The translations under genes were made by a program, and so were the position numbers. Below the pieces are notes generated by a model, which did not search any database, had not been told where the DNA came from, and worked only from the letters and a program-made list of their open reading frames with translations. DNA of 64,000 nt from Rhizobium sp. CCGE 510. GTDB taxonomy: Bacteria > Pseudomonadota > Alphaproteobacteria > Rhizobiales > Rhizobiaceae. Every line of letters starts with the position of its first letter. Within the stretch, counting starts at the first letter, position 1. Shown here piece by piece: positions 8,626 through 17,359 of the stretch. The stretch covers positions 62,001 to 126,000 of the forward strand of contig NZ_AEYF01000021.1 of assembly GCF_000292525.1 (NCBI RefSeq), given 5' to 3'.

Positions 8626-9120
8626 ATGACAATCGAGGACGATCTCAGCCGGATTGCGGAGCAGGAGAATGTCCTGAGCTTCGACGCCTTCGACCTGACG
8701 ACGGCATGGCAGCTCGGCAAACTGCTGCAGGAACTCGCCACCGAGCGCGGCCTTGGTATCGCGATCGACGTGACCCTGCATGCAATGCCGGTCTTCTATG
8801 CGGCATTGCCCGGTGTGACGCCCGATAACGTCAACTGGGTCCGTCGCAAGCGCAACATGGTGCTGCGCTATTTCCGCAGCAGTTATGCCTCCGGCCTGAA
8901 GCTCAGGAAGGACGGGAAGACCGTCGAGGATAACGGGCTTTCCGGCGACGATTATGCGCCGCACGGCGGCAGTTTCCCGATCAACGTCAAGGGCACCGGC
9001 TGCATCGGCGCGGTCACCGTCTCCGGCCTGCCGCAACGCGACGACCACAATCTCGCGGTTGAGGCCCTGGCGCTGATGCTGGCCAAGGATCTGGATACGC
9101 TGCGGCTCGCCCCGCTCTAA
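8626..9120 (+). CDS. UPF0303 / heme-degrading-domain (HbpS-like) protein
   Basis: The 164-residue protein matches the UPF0303 group of the GlcG/HbpS (DUF336-like) fold: FDLTTAWQLGKLL near residue 25, then DVTLHAMPVFYAALPGVTPDN, NWVRRKRNMVLR and a Gly-rich GGSFPINVKGTGCIGAVTVSGLPQ segment near the end. Fold members bind heme, cobalamin or small metabolites; the function of this group is not settled. The start at 8626 is supported by GAGGAG ten bases upstream. It is the last gene of the ABC/racemase operon, 91 bp after the flavin-reductase gene. Confidence 0.8.
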   Translation: MTIEDDLSRIAEQENVLSFDAFDLTTAWQLGKLLQELATERGLGIAIDVTLHAMPVFYAALPGVTPDNVNWVRRKRNMVLRYFRSSYASGLKLRKDGKTVEDNGLSGDDYAPHGGSFPINVKGTGCIGAVTVSGLPQRDDHNLAVEALALMLAKDLDTLRLAPL

Positions 9121-9160
9121 CGGGTCTGCCCATTCAGCCCGGCCCCGGGTTACTCAGTCC

Positions 9161-10405
9161 TCAGATCCTGCCGTCGGCCTCCGCGATGCCTTTCGTCAGG
9201 CTGCCGGTTGCCGGGAAAAGCGGGATGAGGCAGGCCTGCAGGGCATGATAGATATCGCCCTTGCCGGGGAAGAGCGCGTGCGAGGGAACGAGGTCTTCCG
9301 TCAGCTCTTCGTGCCAGCCGCCGTTCTTGTGGTCGATGAAGGCGCGCTCGATAACGTTCCAGATCTTGCGGTAGCTGTCTTCGTGGAAATCGCTCGGAAG
9401 GTGTTCGTTGAGGAAATGGGCGGCGGCGGCACCCTCGCAGGCCGGCCACCAGAGCTTGTTGCGCTTGGCGGGCTGGTCGTCCCAATCAAGCGTATAGAAG
9501 AAGCCGCCCTTGTCGTTATCCCAGCCGAGTGCCATGGATTGTGCGAAAAGCGCCTTGGCCGCATCCGGCAGCCATTCGATGCGTTTGCCGCCGAGCGTCC
9601 AGAGCTGCAGGATCAGGCGGGCCCATTCCAGCCAGTGGCCGGGCGTCGTGCCGGCCGGGCGGAACATTTCGTTCGGATGATAGTAGTTCTTGTCGAGGTT
9701 CCATTCGGCATCGAAATGCTCGGCGACGCGCCAATCGACCGAGCCGGCCTGGCGGCGGATGACGAGATCGGCGATGCTTTCGGCCTTGGTCAGATATTGC
9801 CTGTCGCCGGTGGCTTCGAAGGCGGCCATCAGCGCTTCGGTCAGGTGCATGTTGGAGTTCTGGCCGCGATAGGTGCCGCCGTCGAGCGGCTGCCAGTCGG
9901 CGGTGAATTCCTCGGCGATGGCGCCGTGCTTTGCTTCCCAGAACTTGGTGTTGAGGATCTCGGTGATATCGTCAAGCATGCCGTCGGCCAGCGGATGGCC
10001 GATGGTCTTTGCGGAGGAGGCGGCCAGCAGCACGAAAGCATGGCCATAACCCTGCTTATTGGTATCGACGGGACCGTCATTGTCCAGCGACCAGAAATAG
10101 CCGCCGTTTTTCCTGTCGCGATGATGGTTCCAGAGATAGTCCATGCCGTGGTCGACGAGGTCGGCAGCACCCGGACGGCCGAGCAGCGTGCCGATCGAGA
10201 AGCAATGCACCGCGCGCGCCGCGATATGGATGCCGCGCACCTGGCCCTCGGCATCGAGAGGTCTGCCGGTATCGTCGAGATCGTAGAAGCCGCCCTTGGG
10301 GTTGAGCGAATTGTGCTGGAAGAAATCGAAGAGACCGTTTGCCTGGGCAAGCAGCCAGCCACGATGATAGGCGCGGCTCGTCCAGTTTCCAAGCACGGGT
10401 GCCAT
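9161..10405 (-). CDS. AGE-family sugar epimerase/isomerase
   Basis: The 414-residue protein has the (alpha/alpha)6-barrel signature of the N-acylglucosamine 2-epimerase family, which includes mannose isomerase and cellobiose 2-epimerase. Motifs seen are SRAYHRGWLL near the N-terminus, GYGHAFVLLA, HLTEALMAAFEATGD, the family hallmark PGHWLEWARLI, and GGWHEEL near the C-terminus, which bring in the His and Glu residues of the active site. Start 10405 is set by GGAGGAAG upstream. The gene is divergent from metH, with a 20-bp palindrome between them. Aldose-ketose isomerisation of mannose/fructose type is likely but not proven by sequence. Confidence 0.85.
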   Translation of the reverse strand: MAPVLGNWTSRAYHRGWLLAQANGLFDFFQHNSLNPKGGFYDLDDTGRPLDAEGQVRGIHIAARAVHCFSIGTLLGRPGAADLVDHGMDYLWNHHRDRKNGGYFWSLDNDGPVDTNKQGYGHAFVLLAASSAKTIGHPLADGMLDDITEILNTKFWEAKHGAIAEEFTADWQPLDGGTYRGQNSNMHLTEALMAAFEATGDRQYLTKAESIADLVIRRQAGSVDWRVAEHFDAEWNLDKNYYHPNEMFRPAGTTPGHWLEWARLILQLWTLGGKRIEWLPDAAKALFAQSMALGWDNDKGGFFYTLDWDDQPAKRNKLWWPACEGAAAAHFLNEHLPSDFHEDSYRKIWNVIERAFIDHKNGGWHEELTEDLVPSHALFPGKGDIYHALQACLIPLFPATGSLTKGIAEADGRI

Positions 10406-10515
10406 GACACTTCCTCCGATTTCGTGCGCGATGCTTTTGAAATGCCTATATAGAGGCCATTCGAGTCTGTCATCGGGCCAGGCTTGCAAAGCACGAAATC
10501 GACAGGCATATATTG

Positions 10516-10535
10516 ACATAAAGATATCTTTATGT
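10516..10535. promoter_or_regulatory. SahR-type operator upstream of metH
   Basis: ACATAAAGATATCTTTATGT is a perfect 20-bp palindrome 42 bp upstream of the metH start. The same 16-bp core occurs at 50104-50119 upstream of the ArsR-methyltransferase/metF operon. SahR regulators of methionine-cycle genes in Proteobacteria use palindromes of this type. The site could also affect the divergent epimerase gene. Confidence 0.85.
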
Positions 10536-10576
10536 GATTTGGACTGTCTGGTCTTACGACGTCAAGGAGCCCTCCC

Positions 10577-13500
10577 GTGTTTGACACCCTCTTTGGTCCG
10601 GAAACGGGCAAACGTGACGGCAATGAAGTTTTCGCAGCGTTGCGCAAAGCTGCGAGCGAGCGCATCCTTGTCCTCGATGGCGCCATGGGCACGCAGATCC
10701 AGGGGCTCGGTTATGACGAGGACCAGTTCCGCGGAACGCGCTTCATCGGCTGCGCCTGCCATCAGAAGGGCAATAACGACCTTCTGATCCTGACCCAGCC
10801 CGATGCGATCGAAGAGATCCATTACCGATACGCCAAGGCCGGCGCCGATATCCTCGAGACCAACACCTTCTCCTCGACCCGCATTGCGCAGGCCGATTAT
10901 GCGATGGAAAATGCGGTCTACGACCTCAATAAGGAAGGCGCCGAGATCGTGCGCCGGGCAGCCCAGCGCGCCGAGCGCGAGGATGGCCGCCGCCGCTTCG
11001 TCGCCGGCGCCATCGGCCCGACCAACCGCACCGCCTCGATCTCGCCGGATGTCAACAATCCCGGCTTTCGCGCCGTGAGCTTCGACGATCTGCGCATTGC
11101 CTATGGCGAGCAGATCGACGGGCTGATCGACGGCGGCGCCGATATCATCCTGATCGAGACGATCTTCGACACGCTGAACGCCAAGGCGGCAATCTTTGCC
11201 TGCGAGGAGCGCTTCGAGGCCAAGGGCGTGCGCCTGCCGGTGATGATCTCCGGCACGATCACCGACCTTTCCGGCCGGACACTCTCCGGCCAGACGCCGT
11301 CGGCCTTCTGGAACTCGGTGCGCCACGCCAATCCGTTCACGATCGGGCTCAACTGCGCGCTCGGCGCCAATGCGATGCGCCCGCACCTGCAGGAACTGTC
11401 CGGCGTCGCCGACACCTTCATCTGCGCCTATCCGAATGCCGGCCTGCCGAACGAATTCGGCCAGTACGACGAAACGCCGGAGCTGATGGCGGCGCAGATC
11501 GACAGCTTCGCCCGCGAGGGCCTAGTCAATATCGTCGGCGGCTGCTGCGGCTCGACACCTGAACATATCAGGGCAATCGCCGAGACCGTCGCCAAATACA
11601 AGCCACGGCCGATTCCCGAGCATCGCCCCTTTATGTCGCTGTCGGGCCTCGAACCTTTCGAGCTGACCAAGGATATTCCCTTCGTCAATGTCGGCGAGCG
11701 CACCAACGTCACCGGTTCGGCGAAGTTCCGCAAGCTGATCACCAATGCCGATTACACCGCAGCCCTCGATGTGGCGCGCGACCAGGTCGAAAACGGCGCG
11801 CAGGTGATCGACATCAATATGGACGAGGGGCTGATCGATTCCGAAAAGGCGATGGTCGAGTTCCTCAACCTGATTGCCGCCGAGCCCGATATCGCCCGCG
11901 TGCCCGTGATGATCGATAGTTCGAAATTCTCGATCATCGAATCCGGCCTGAAGCGCGTCCAGGGCAAGCCGATCGTCAACTCGATCTCGCTGAAAGAAGG
12001 CGAGGAGAATTTCCTCGCCCAGGCGCGGCTGCTACACAATTACGGTGCCGCCGTCGTCGTCATGGCCTTCGACGAGACGGGGCAGGCGGACAGCTACGAG
12101 CGCAAGGTGGAAATCTGCACGCGCGCCTACAAGCTCTTGACCGAAAAGATCGGTTTCCCGCCTGAGGATATCATCTTCGACCCGAACATTTTCGCGGTCG
12201 CCACCGGTATCGAAGAGCACAATAACTACGGCGTCGATTTCATCGAGGCGACGCGGACGATCCGTGAGCGCATGCCGCTCGTGCATATCTCCGGCGGCGT
12301 CTCCAACCTGTCCTTCTCGTTCCGCGGCAACGAGCCGGTGCGCGAGGCGATGCACGCTGTGTTCCTCTACCACGCCATCCAGGCGGGCATGGACATGGGC
12401 ATCGTCAATGCCGGCCAGCTTGCCGTCTACGACAATATCGATCCCGAGCTGCGCGAGGCCTGCGAAGACGTGGTGCTGAACCGCCGTCCCGACGGCACCG
12501 AGCGGCTGCTCGAAGTGGCCGAGCGCTTCCGGGGCGCTGGCGCCAGGGAAGGCCGGGTTCAGGACCTCTCGTGGCGCGAATGGAGCGTCGAGAAGCGTCT
12601 CGAGCATGCGCTGGTCAACGGCATAACCGAATATATCGAAGCCGATACCGAGGAAGCCCGCCTGCAGGCCGCCCGTCCGCTGCATGTCATCGAGGGACCG
12701 CTGATGGCCGGCATGAACGTCGTCGGCGATCTGTTCGGCTCGGGCAAGATGTTCCTGCCGCAGGTGGTCAAGTCTGCGCGCGTCATGAAGCAGGCGGTCG
12801 CCGTGCTGCTGCCTCACATGGAAGAGGAAAAGCGCCTGAACGGCGGCGAAGAGCGCCGGTCGGCCGGCAAGATCCTGATGGCGACGGTCAAGGGCGACGT
12901 GCACGATATCGGCAAGAACATCGTCGGCGTCGTGCTTGCCTGCAACAATTACGAGATCGTCGACCTCGGCGTCATGGTGCCGGCGACGAAGATCCTCGAA
13001 ACGGCGATCGCCGAAAAAGTCGACGTCATCGGTCTTTCCGGCCTGATCACCCCGTCGCTCGACGAGATGGTGCATGTCGCAGCCGAAATGGAGCGACAGG
13101 GTTTCGAGATCCCGCTGTTGATCGGCGGGGCGACGACCAGCCGCGTGCATACGGCCGTGAAGATCCATCCGGGCTACAACAAGGGGCAGGCGATCTACGT
13201 CACCGATGCGAGCCGCGCCGTCGGCGTCGTCTCGGCGCTGCTGTCGCCAGAGGCGCGCCGCGGCTATGTCGACGATATAAGAGCCGAGTATGCCAAGGTG
13301 GCGGCGGCTCATGCGCGCAGCGAGGCCGAGAAGGTGCGCCTGCCATTGCCGCGGGCTCGCGAGAATGCACATAAGGTCGACTGGTCCGGCTACCAGCCGA
13401 CGAAGCCGCAGTTCTTCGGCACGCAAGTGTTCGAGGATTACGATCTGGCTGAGCTTGCCAAATATATCGACTGGACGCCGTTCTTCCAGACATGGGAACT

Positions 13501-14350
13501 GCGCGGCCGTTACCCCGCCATTCTCGAGGACGAAAAGCAGGGCGAAGCAGCCCGCGCGCTCTGGGCCGATGCGCAGGCGATGCTCAAGAAGATCATCGAC
13601 GAGAAGTGGTTCCGCCCGCGCGCCGTCATCGGCTTCTGGCCGGCCGGCGCCGTCGGTGACGATATCCGCCTGTTTACGGACGAGAGCCGCAGCCAGGAGC
13701 TTGCCACCTTCTACACGCTGCGCCAGCAGCTTTCGAAACGGGACGGGCGGCCGAACGTGGCGCTCTCCGATTTCGTCGCGCCGGTTTCGAGCGGTGTTCA
13801 GGATTATGTCGGCGGCTTCGTGGTGACGGCCGGCATCGAGGAAATCGCCATTGCCGAGCGTTTCGAACGGGCGAATGACGATTATTCTTCGATCCTGGTC
13901 AAGGCGCTGGCCGACCGCTTCGCCGAAGCCTTCGCCGAGCGCATGCATGAGCAGGTGCGCCGCGAATATTGGGGCTATGCGAAGGACGAGACGCTCAGCA
14001 AAGAGGATCTCATCACCGAAGCCTATGCCGGTATCCGCCCGGCGCCCGGTTATCCCGCGCAGCCCGATCACACCGAAAAGGCAACGCTCTTCAAGCTGCT
14101 CGATGCCGAAAAAGCGGCCGGCGTGAAGCTGACGGAGAGCTATGCGATGTGGCCTGGTTCCTCGGTCTCCGGCCTCTATATCGGCCACCCCGACTCCTAT
14201 TATTTCGGCGTCGCCAAGGTGGAGCGCGATCAGGTGGAAGACTATGCCAGGCGCAAGGGCATGGAGATCTCAGAAATCGAGCGCTGGCTCGGACCGGTGC
14301 TCAACTACGTGCCGCGCAAGACGGGCGCGGAGATCGAAGACGCGGCCTGA
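10577..14350 (+). CDS. metH: cobalamin-dependent methionine synthase
   Basis: Cytoplasmic MetH transfers a methyl group from 5-methyltetrahydrofolate to homocysteine through methylcobalamin. All four modules are present in 1257 residues. The homocysteine domain begins with GAMGTQIQ and has the zinc ligands Cys260 and Cys323-Cys324. The pterin domain contains [16 protein letters not shown]. The B12 domain has the base-off ligand in GDVHDIGKN (His776), and the C-terminal SAM-dependent activation domain contains the [14 protein letters not shown] stretch. The start is GTG with AGGAG seven bases upstream. It is monocistronic. The upstream palindrome predicts SahR control, which would derepress the gene when S-adenosylhomocysteine rises. 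Confidence 0.98.
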   Translation: MFDTLFGPETGKRDGNEVFAALRKAASERILVLDGAMGTQIQGLGYDEDQFRGTRFIGCACHQKGNNDLLILTQPDAIEEIHYRYAKAGADILETNTFSSTRIAQADYAMENAVYDLNKEGAEIVRRAAQRAEREDGRRRFVAGAIGPTNRTASISPDVNNPGFRAVSFDDLRIAYGEQIDGLIDGGADIILIETIFDTLNAKAAIFACEERFEAKGVRLPVMISGTITDLSGRTLSGQTPSAFWNSVRHANPFTIGLNCALGANAMRPHLQELSGVADTFICAYPNAGLPNEFGQYDETPELMAAQIDSFAREGLVNIVGGCCGSTPEHIRAIAETVAKYKPRPIPEHRPFMSLSGLEPFELTKDIPFVNVGERTNVTGSAKFRKLITNADYTAALDVARDQVENGAQVIDINMDEGLIDSEKAMVEFLNLIAAEPDIARVPVMIDSSKFSIIESGLKRVQGKPIVNSISLKEGEENFLAQARLLHNYGAAVVVMAFDETGQADSYERKVEICTRAYKLLTEKIGFPPEDIIFDPNIFAVATGIEEHNNYGVDFIEATRTIRERMPLVHISGGVSNLSFSFRGNEPVREAMHAVFLYHAIQAGMDMGIVNAGQLAVYDNIDPELREACEDVVLNRRPDGTERLLEVAERFRGAGAREGRVQDLSWREWSVEKRLEHALVNGITEYIEADTEEARLQAARPLHVIEGPLMAGMNVVGDLFGSGKMFLPQVVKSARVMKQAVAVLLPHMEEEKRLNGGEERRSAGKILMATVKGDVHDIGKNIVGVVLACNNYEIVDLGVMVPATKILETAIAEKVDVIGLSGLITPSLDEMVHVAAEMERQGFEIPLLIGGATTSRVHTAVKIHPGYNKGQAIYVTDASRAVGVVSALLSPEARRGYVDDIRAEYAKVAAAHARSEAEKVRLPLPRARENAHKVDWSGYQPTKPQFFGTQVFEDYDLAELAKYIDWTPFFQTWELRGRYPAILEDEKQGEAARALWADAQAMLKKIIDEKWFRPRAVIGFWPAGAVGDDIRLFTDESRSQELATFYTLRQQLSKRDGRPNVALSDFVAPVSSGVQDYVGGFVVTAGIEEIAIAERFERANDDYSSILVKALADRFAEAFAERMHEQVRREYWGYAKDETLSKEDLITEAYAGIRPAPGYPAQPDHTEKATLFKLLDAEKAAGVKLTESYAMWPGSSVSGLYIGHPDSYYFGVAKVERDQVEDYARRKGMEISEIERWLGPVLNYVPRKTGAEIEDAA

Positions 14351-14519
14351 TTTGCCGAGTCTTCGCAGTCGCTTGGGGCGGCGTGCTCAAGGAATGATTC
14401 AATAATCGAAAGCCGGGGAGTGGTTCACTTTCTGGCTTTATGATTTTGATGCCGCTCAATAATTGACGAAATTCAGGCAGTATGAATGCGATAGCGGAAT
14501 TGTCGATAAGGTGGTATGG

Positions 14520-14536
14520 TTAGCCAAGTTAGCTAA
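14520..14536. promoter_or_regulatory. candidate toxin-antitoxin autoregulatory operator
   Basis: TTAGCCAAGTTAGCTAA is a near-perfect inverted repeat centred on 14528 with one mismatched pair. It ends ten bases before the antitoxin start, where Phd/VapB antitoxins normally bind to repress their own operon. Confidence 0.6.
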
Positions 14537-14546
14537 TGAGACCGCG

Positions 14547-14780
14547 ATGCAGGTGACCATTCATGCCGCCAAGACCAATCTGTCGAAATTGATCGACGCC
14601 GCCCTTTCCGGAGAGGAAGTGGTGATCGCCAAAGGGCGCAAGCCGGTCGTGAAGATCATACCGATTACGCAGTCCTCCTTCAAAATCGGGTTGCTCAAGG
14701 GCCAACTCGCTGGAAAGGGGCCGGATTTCTTCGAGCCCATGGATGAGAGCGACCTTTCAGCCTGGGAAGGGGCCGAGTGA
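14547..14780 (+). CDS. type II antitoxin, Phd/YefM (VapB) family
   Basis: The 77-residue protein has the Phd/YefM N-terminus (VTIHAAKTNLSKLIDAALSGEEVVIAKGRKPVVKI), which makes the DNA-binding dimer. The acidic C-terminal part (about 55-77, ending in DLSAWEGAE) should wrap around the toxin. The stop codon overlaps the GTG start of the toxin gene, the standard coupling of such pairs. A TTAGC/GCTAA inverted repeat lies directly upstream. An upstream in-frame start is possible, but ATG 14547 aligns with the family N-terminus. Confidence 0.88.
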   Translation: MQVTIHAAKTNLSKLIDAALSGEEVVIAKGRKPVVKIIPITQSSFKIGLLKGQLAGKGPDFFEPMDESDLSAWEGAE

Positions 14781-15178
14781 ATTCGCTTTTGCTCGACACC
14801 CATGCCTGGGCATGGTCGCTGAGCGGCGACGAACGTCTCTCGGTCAAGGCGGTCGCTTTGATCGAAAAGGCGGAAACTATTCTCGTCAGCCCGATATCCC
14901 TGTTTGAAATCAGTCAGAAGGTTCGTCTCGGTAAATGGCCGGAGATGGAGCCTTTCATCGGCCGGCTGCCGGAACTGCTGCAGGAACAGGGCGGCATTAC
15001 CGTGGCGCTGACACCGGAAATTTGTCTGGCCGCAGCCATGATGGACTGGGCGCATCGCGATCCGTTCGATCGGTTTCTTGCGGCGACCGCCATGCAGAAT
15101 GGGATACCGATTATCTCTGCCGACGCGGTTTTCGATGAACTCGTCGGCAATCCGCTTTGGATCGCCCGCTTCTGGTAA
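14777..15178 (+). CDS. PIN-domain toxin, VapC-like
   Basis: This 133-residue PIN-domain ribonuclease has the expected acidic residues: Asp in LLLDTHAW near residue 7, Glu in ISLFEIS near 44, and the HRDPFDRFLAATA motif carrying two Asp near 94-97, followed by IISADAVFDEL. VapC toxins cut specific RNAs, often tRNA, when their antitoxin is lost. It starts with GTG, overlapping the antitoxin stop by four bases. It ends only three bases from the stop codon of the convergent GntR gene, leaving no room for a terminator. The RNA target is unknown. Confidence 0.88.
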   Translation: MNSLLLDTHAWAWSLSGDERLSVKAVALIEKAETILVSPISLFEISQKVRLGKWPEMEPFIGRLPELLQEQGGITVALTPEICLAAAMMDWAHRDPFDRFLAATAMQNGIPIISADAVFDELVGNPLWIARFW

Positions 15179-15181
15179 TGC

Positions 15182-15946
15182 TTACGTTACCCCGATCGTC
15201 AGCTCGGCGACGAAATCGTAGGCATCGCCTCGATAGAGTGAGCGGGTGAATTCCACGGCGCGGCCGGAGCCGAGATAGGAAATACGTTCGATCGACAGGC
15301 CGGCGGCGCCGACGGAGACGCCGAGAAGCTGGGCGTCGGCTTCCTTCATGTTGGTCGCCGAAATGCGCTGCACGGCGCGCACGGGGCGGACCTGAAGGCG
15401 TTCGAGTTCGGCATAGAGCGAATTGGTGACGACGGAAGGATCGGGCAGGAATTCGCCGGAGACGCTGGCATTCTCGATCGCCAGCGGCTGGTCATCGGCG
15501 ATGCGCAGGCGGGAGAGGCGTGAAACCTTCACGTCGGTGCCGAGACCGAGGATCATCATCTCGTCGGGCGAGGGGGTGTGGACGCCCTTGTGCAGCCATT
15601 CGGAGCGGGAGGACATGCCGCGGCGCGCCATGTCCTCGGTGAAGGAGGTAAGCTGCGACAGGCGTTGCTCGACCCTGGAGACCGGCTTGGCGACGAAGGT
15701 GCCCGAACCGTGGCGGCGTACCAGCAGGCCGTCGGCGACGAGTTCGTCGATCGCCTTGCGCACGGTGACCCGGCTGACGGCGGCAAACTCGGCGATGTCG
15801 CGCTCCGGCGGCAGCGCATCGCCGTGACCGAGCGTTCCGGTGCGCACGGCCTCTTCGAGCCTGCGGCGCAGCTTGACGTAGAGCGGACCGGTGCCGGCTG
15901 CCTGCAGGCGCTCAAGGGACAGGAGGGTGGCGAGGTCGTCGGTCAT
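15182..15946 (-). CDS. GntR-family regulator, HutC/UTRA type
   Basis: The 254-residue regulator has a winged helix at about 18-88 (ALPPERDIAEFAAVSRVTVRKAIDEL, then the wing RRHGSGTFVAKP) and a C-terminal UTRA domain from about 105 on, which in relatives binds phosphorylated sugars or histidine derivatives. Its start overlaps the stop codon of the kinase gene (ATGA), so the two are cotranscribed. Its neighbours are an amino-sugar-type kinase and a sugar importer. It probably senses the phosphorylated product of the kinase and represses both divergent units through the TGGTA-rich sites at 16870 and 16996. The ligand is inferred. Confidence 0.9.
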   Translation of the reverse strand: MTDDLATLLSLERLQAAGTGPLYVKLRRRLEEAVRTGTLGHGDALPPERDIAEFAAVSRVTVRKAIDELVADGLLVRRHGSGTFVAKPVSRVEQRLSQLTSFTEDMARRGMSSRSEWLHKGVHTPSPDEMMILGLGTDVKVSRLSRLRIADDQPLAIENASVSGEFLPDPSVVTNSLYAELERLQVRPVRAVQRISATNMKEADAQLLGVSVGAAGLSIERISYLGSGRAVEFTRSLYRGDAYDFVAELTIGVT

Positions 15947-16827
15947 GCCGCACCTCTCTGCCGGTCGTTGAGGTGCTTGACGGCCAGTTCCACCGCACCC
16001 TGCAGGGCATCGGCCTTCGGCTTGGCAAGCCGAGACTTGTAGCGTTCGGAAAGCCATGGTTCATAGGCGTCCGCGAGCCCGCCGAGCAGGCAGATCGACG
16101 GGCATTCCGGCCAGAGCAACGCGTCGAGGCTTTCGCCGATTGCCATTGATGCATCGGTGACGATGCTGATCGCGACGGCATCGCTCTTGGCAGCATATTC
16201 GAAGACGATGGGCGCGTAACGGGCAAAATCCGTCGGTCTTGCCGAATGCGCGAATTCGACGATGCGTTCAGGATCGTTGCCATATTCCGCCAGAACCGCT
16301 TCGGTGATCGGTGAAGCCGGGCGCACGCCGTCATGGGCAAGCAGCGATCGTTCCATTAGATCGCGGCCGAGCCGGGCGCCGCTTGCCTGATCGCCGACAA
16401 TAGAGCCCCAGCCGCCGATGCCGTTCAGCCGGCCGTTCCTGCGGGCATTATAGACCGAGCCTGTGCCGAAGGCGCCGACAATGCCGTCGGCATCGCCGAG
16501 CGCGCCCTGCAGGGCAATCAGCGCATCGGTGACAACTAGGCCTCCGGCAAAGGGCAGGGCTTGTTCGATCCGCCTGCCGTAATCGCCGACATTGGCGCCG
16601 GCGACGCCGACAATCGATGCAACGGAGGAGATGGTTTCAGCGGCCAGCCCGGCATCAAGCAACGCCTGCCGGGCGGATTCGACGATATTGAGAAGAGAGT
16701 TTTCCAGATCGGACAGGATGTTGGCAGGACCTGATTTGCCGCGGCCGATGATATTGCCATCTCTGTCCGCGACAGCCGCCCGGCAGCTCGTTCCACCGCC
16801 GTCTATGCCGATTGCAAGCTCCGTCAT
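15943..16827 (-). CDS. BadF/BadG-type sugar kinase, N-acetylglucosamine kinase-like
   Basis: This 294-residue ASKHA-fold kinase starts with the phosphate-1 loop IGIDGGGTSCRAAVADRDG and has the conserved GRGKSGPANIL, DALIAL, GIVGAFGTGSVYNA and GGWGSIVGDQASGARLGR segments of the N-acetylglucosamine kinase branch of the BadF/BadG/BcrA family. It would phosphorylate the imported sugar in the cytoplasm. GGAGG lies six bases before the ATG. Deacetylase and deaminase genes needed to complete N-acetylglucosamine catabolism are not in this window, so the sugar identity is an inference from the family. Confidence 0.88.
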   Translation of the reverse strand: MTELAIGIDGGGTSCRAAVADRDGNIIGRGKSGPANILSDLENSLLNIVESARQALLDAGLAAETISSVASIVGVAGANVGDYGRRIEQALPFAGGLVVTDALIALQGALGDADGIVGAFGTGSVYNARRNGRLNGIGGWGSIVGDQASGARLGRDLMERSLLAHDGVRPASPITEAVLAEYGNDPERIVEFAHSARPTDFARYAPIVFEYAAKSDAVAISIVTDASMAIGESLDALLWPECPSICLLGGLADAYEPWLSERYKSRLAKPKADALQGAVELAVKHLNDRQRGAA

Positions 16828-16869
16828 CGGGCCTCCGAATACGCCGTTCCCCATGTTTTTATTACAATA

Positions 16870-16883
16870 CCAAAAAAATACCA
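16870..16883 (-). promoter_or_regulatory. candidate GntR/HutC site, kinase side
   Basis: Read on the minus strand this is TGGTATTTTTTTGG, identical to the plus-strand 14-mer at 16996-17009. It sits 43 bp upstream of the kinase start. Together with the flanking TACCA at 16886-16890 (plus strand), it gives three TGGTA units in a row on the minus strand. A role as regulator binding site is inferred. Confidence 0.5.
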
Positions 16884-16995
16884 TTTACCAAGTGGGAATG
16901 ATCGAGAAAATGATCTTTTTATCACATTGATTTTGCTTGATAAAATTTTTTTAATGAATTTTTGATGGCCAAAAAGTTAAATTCGGCTGGACAAT

Positions 16996-17009
16996 TGGTA
17001 TTTTTTTGG
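16996..17009 (+). promoter_or_regulatory. candidate GntR/HutC site, transporter side
   Basis: TGGTATTTTTTTGG is the same 14-mer as at 16870-16883 in opposite orientation, about 350 bp before the binding-protein gene. The pair would let one regulator control both divergent transcripts. Confidence 0.5.
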
Positions 17010-17359
17010 ACTTAATTCGGCAAAAGGGAACAGCACATCGAAGCCCATGAAAACCGGCAGCAAAGCCAAGCCGGAACCGCTTCGAGGATGATCGAGAAAC
17101 GACCCCGTCAGCCGTCAGGCTGGTGGCGAAGCTCAGGTATCCATCGGCTTTTCCCAAGCTTTTCGTCTCGCCCGGTGCAGACCATCGTGCAGGGCGCGCC
17201 TTCCGGCCGCAGGCAGTCCGCCTTCGCGGTTATCGAGCTTTCGGGGCCGGCAGTCGCTGGCGGTCCTCCAAGGGGCATTGGGTGTTTCCTCAGGCACGCC
17301 AACTGCTTGTTTCAGATCGAAAACGGCGCCTTCCGGCGCTTAAAACACAGGAGAGGGAA
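17010..17359. other. long 5' leader region of the sugar-importer operon
   Basis: About 350 bp separate the candidate operator from the first importer gene. The upstream part near 16850-17010 is AT-rich, as expected for promoters. The remainder is GC-rich and could be a long untranslated leader. No known riboswitch was recognised and no coding sequence is supported. GCGCCTTCCGGCGC at 17325-17338 is a small hairpin just before the ribosome site. Confidence 0.4.

Noticed and set aside
12032-14188. 718-codon open frame antisense to metH
   Set aside because: Composition and position show it is the reverse shadow of metH; no ribosome site or domain was found.
17010-17359. Riboswitch in the long leader of the sugar operon
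   Set aside because: Only small hairpins are visible and no known aptamer pattern is recognised.
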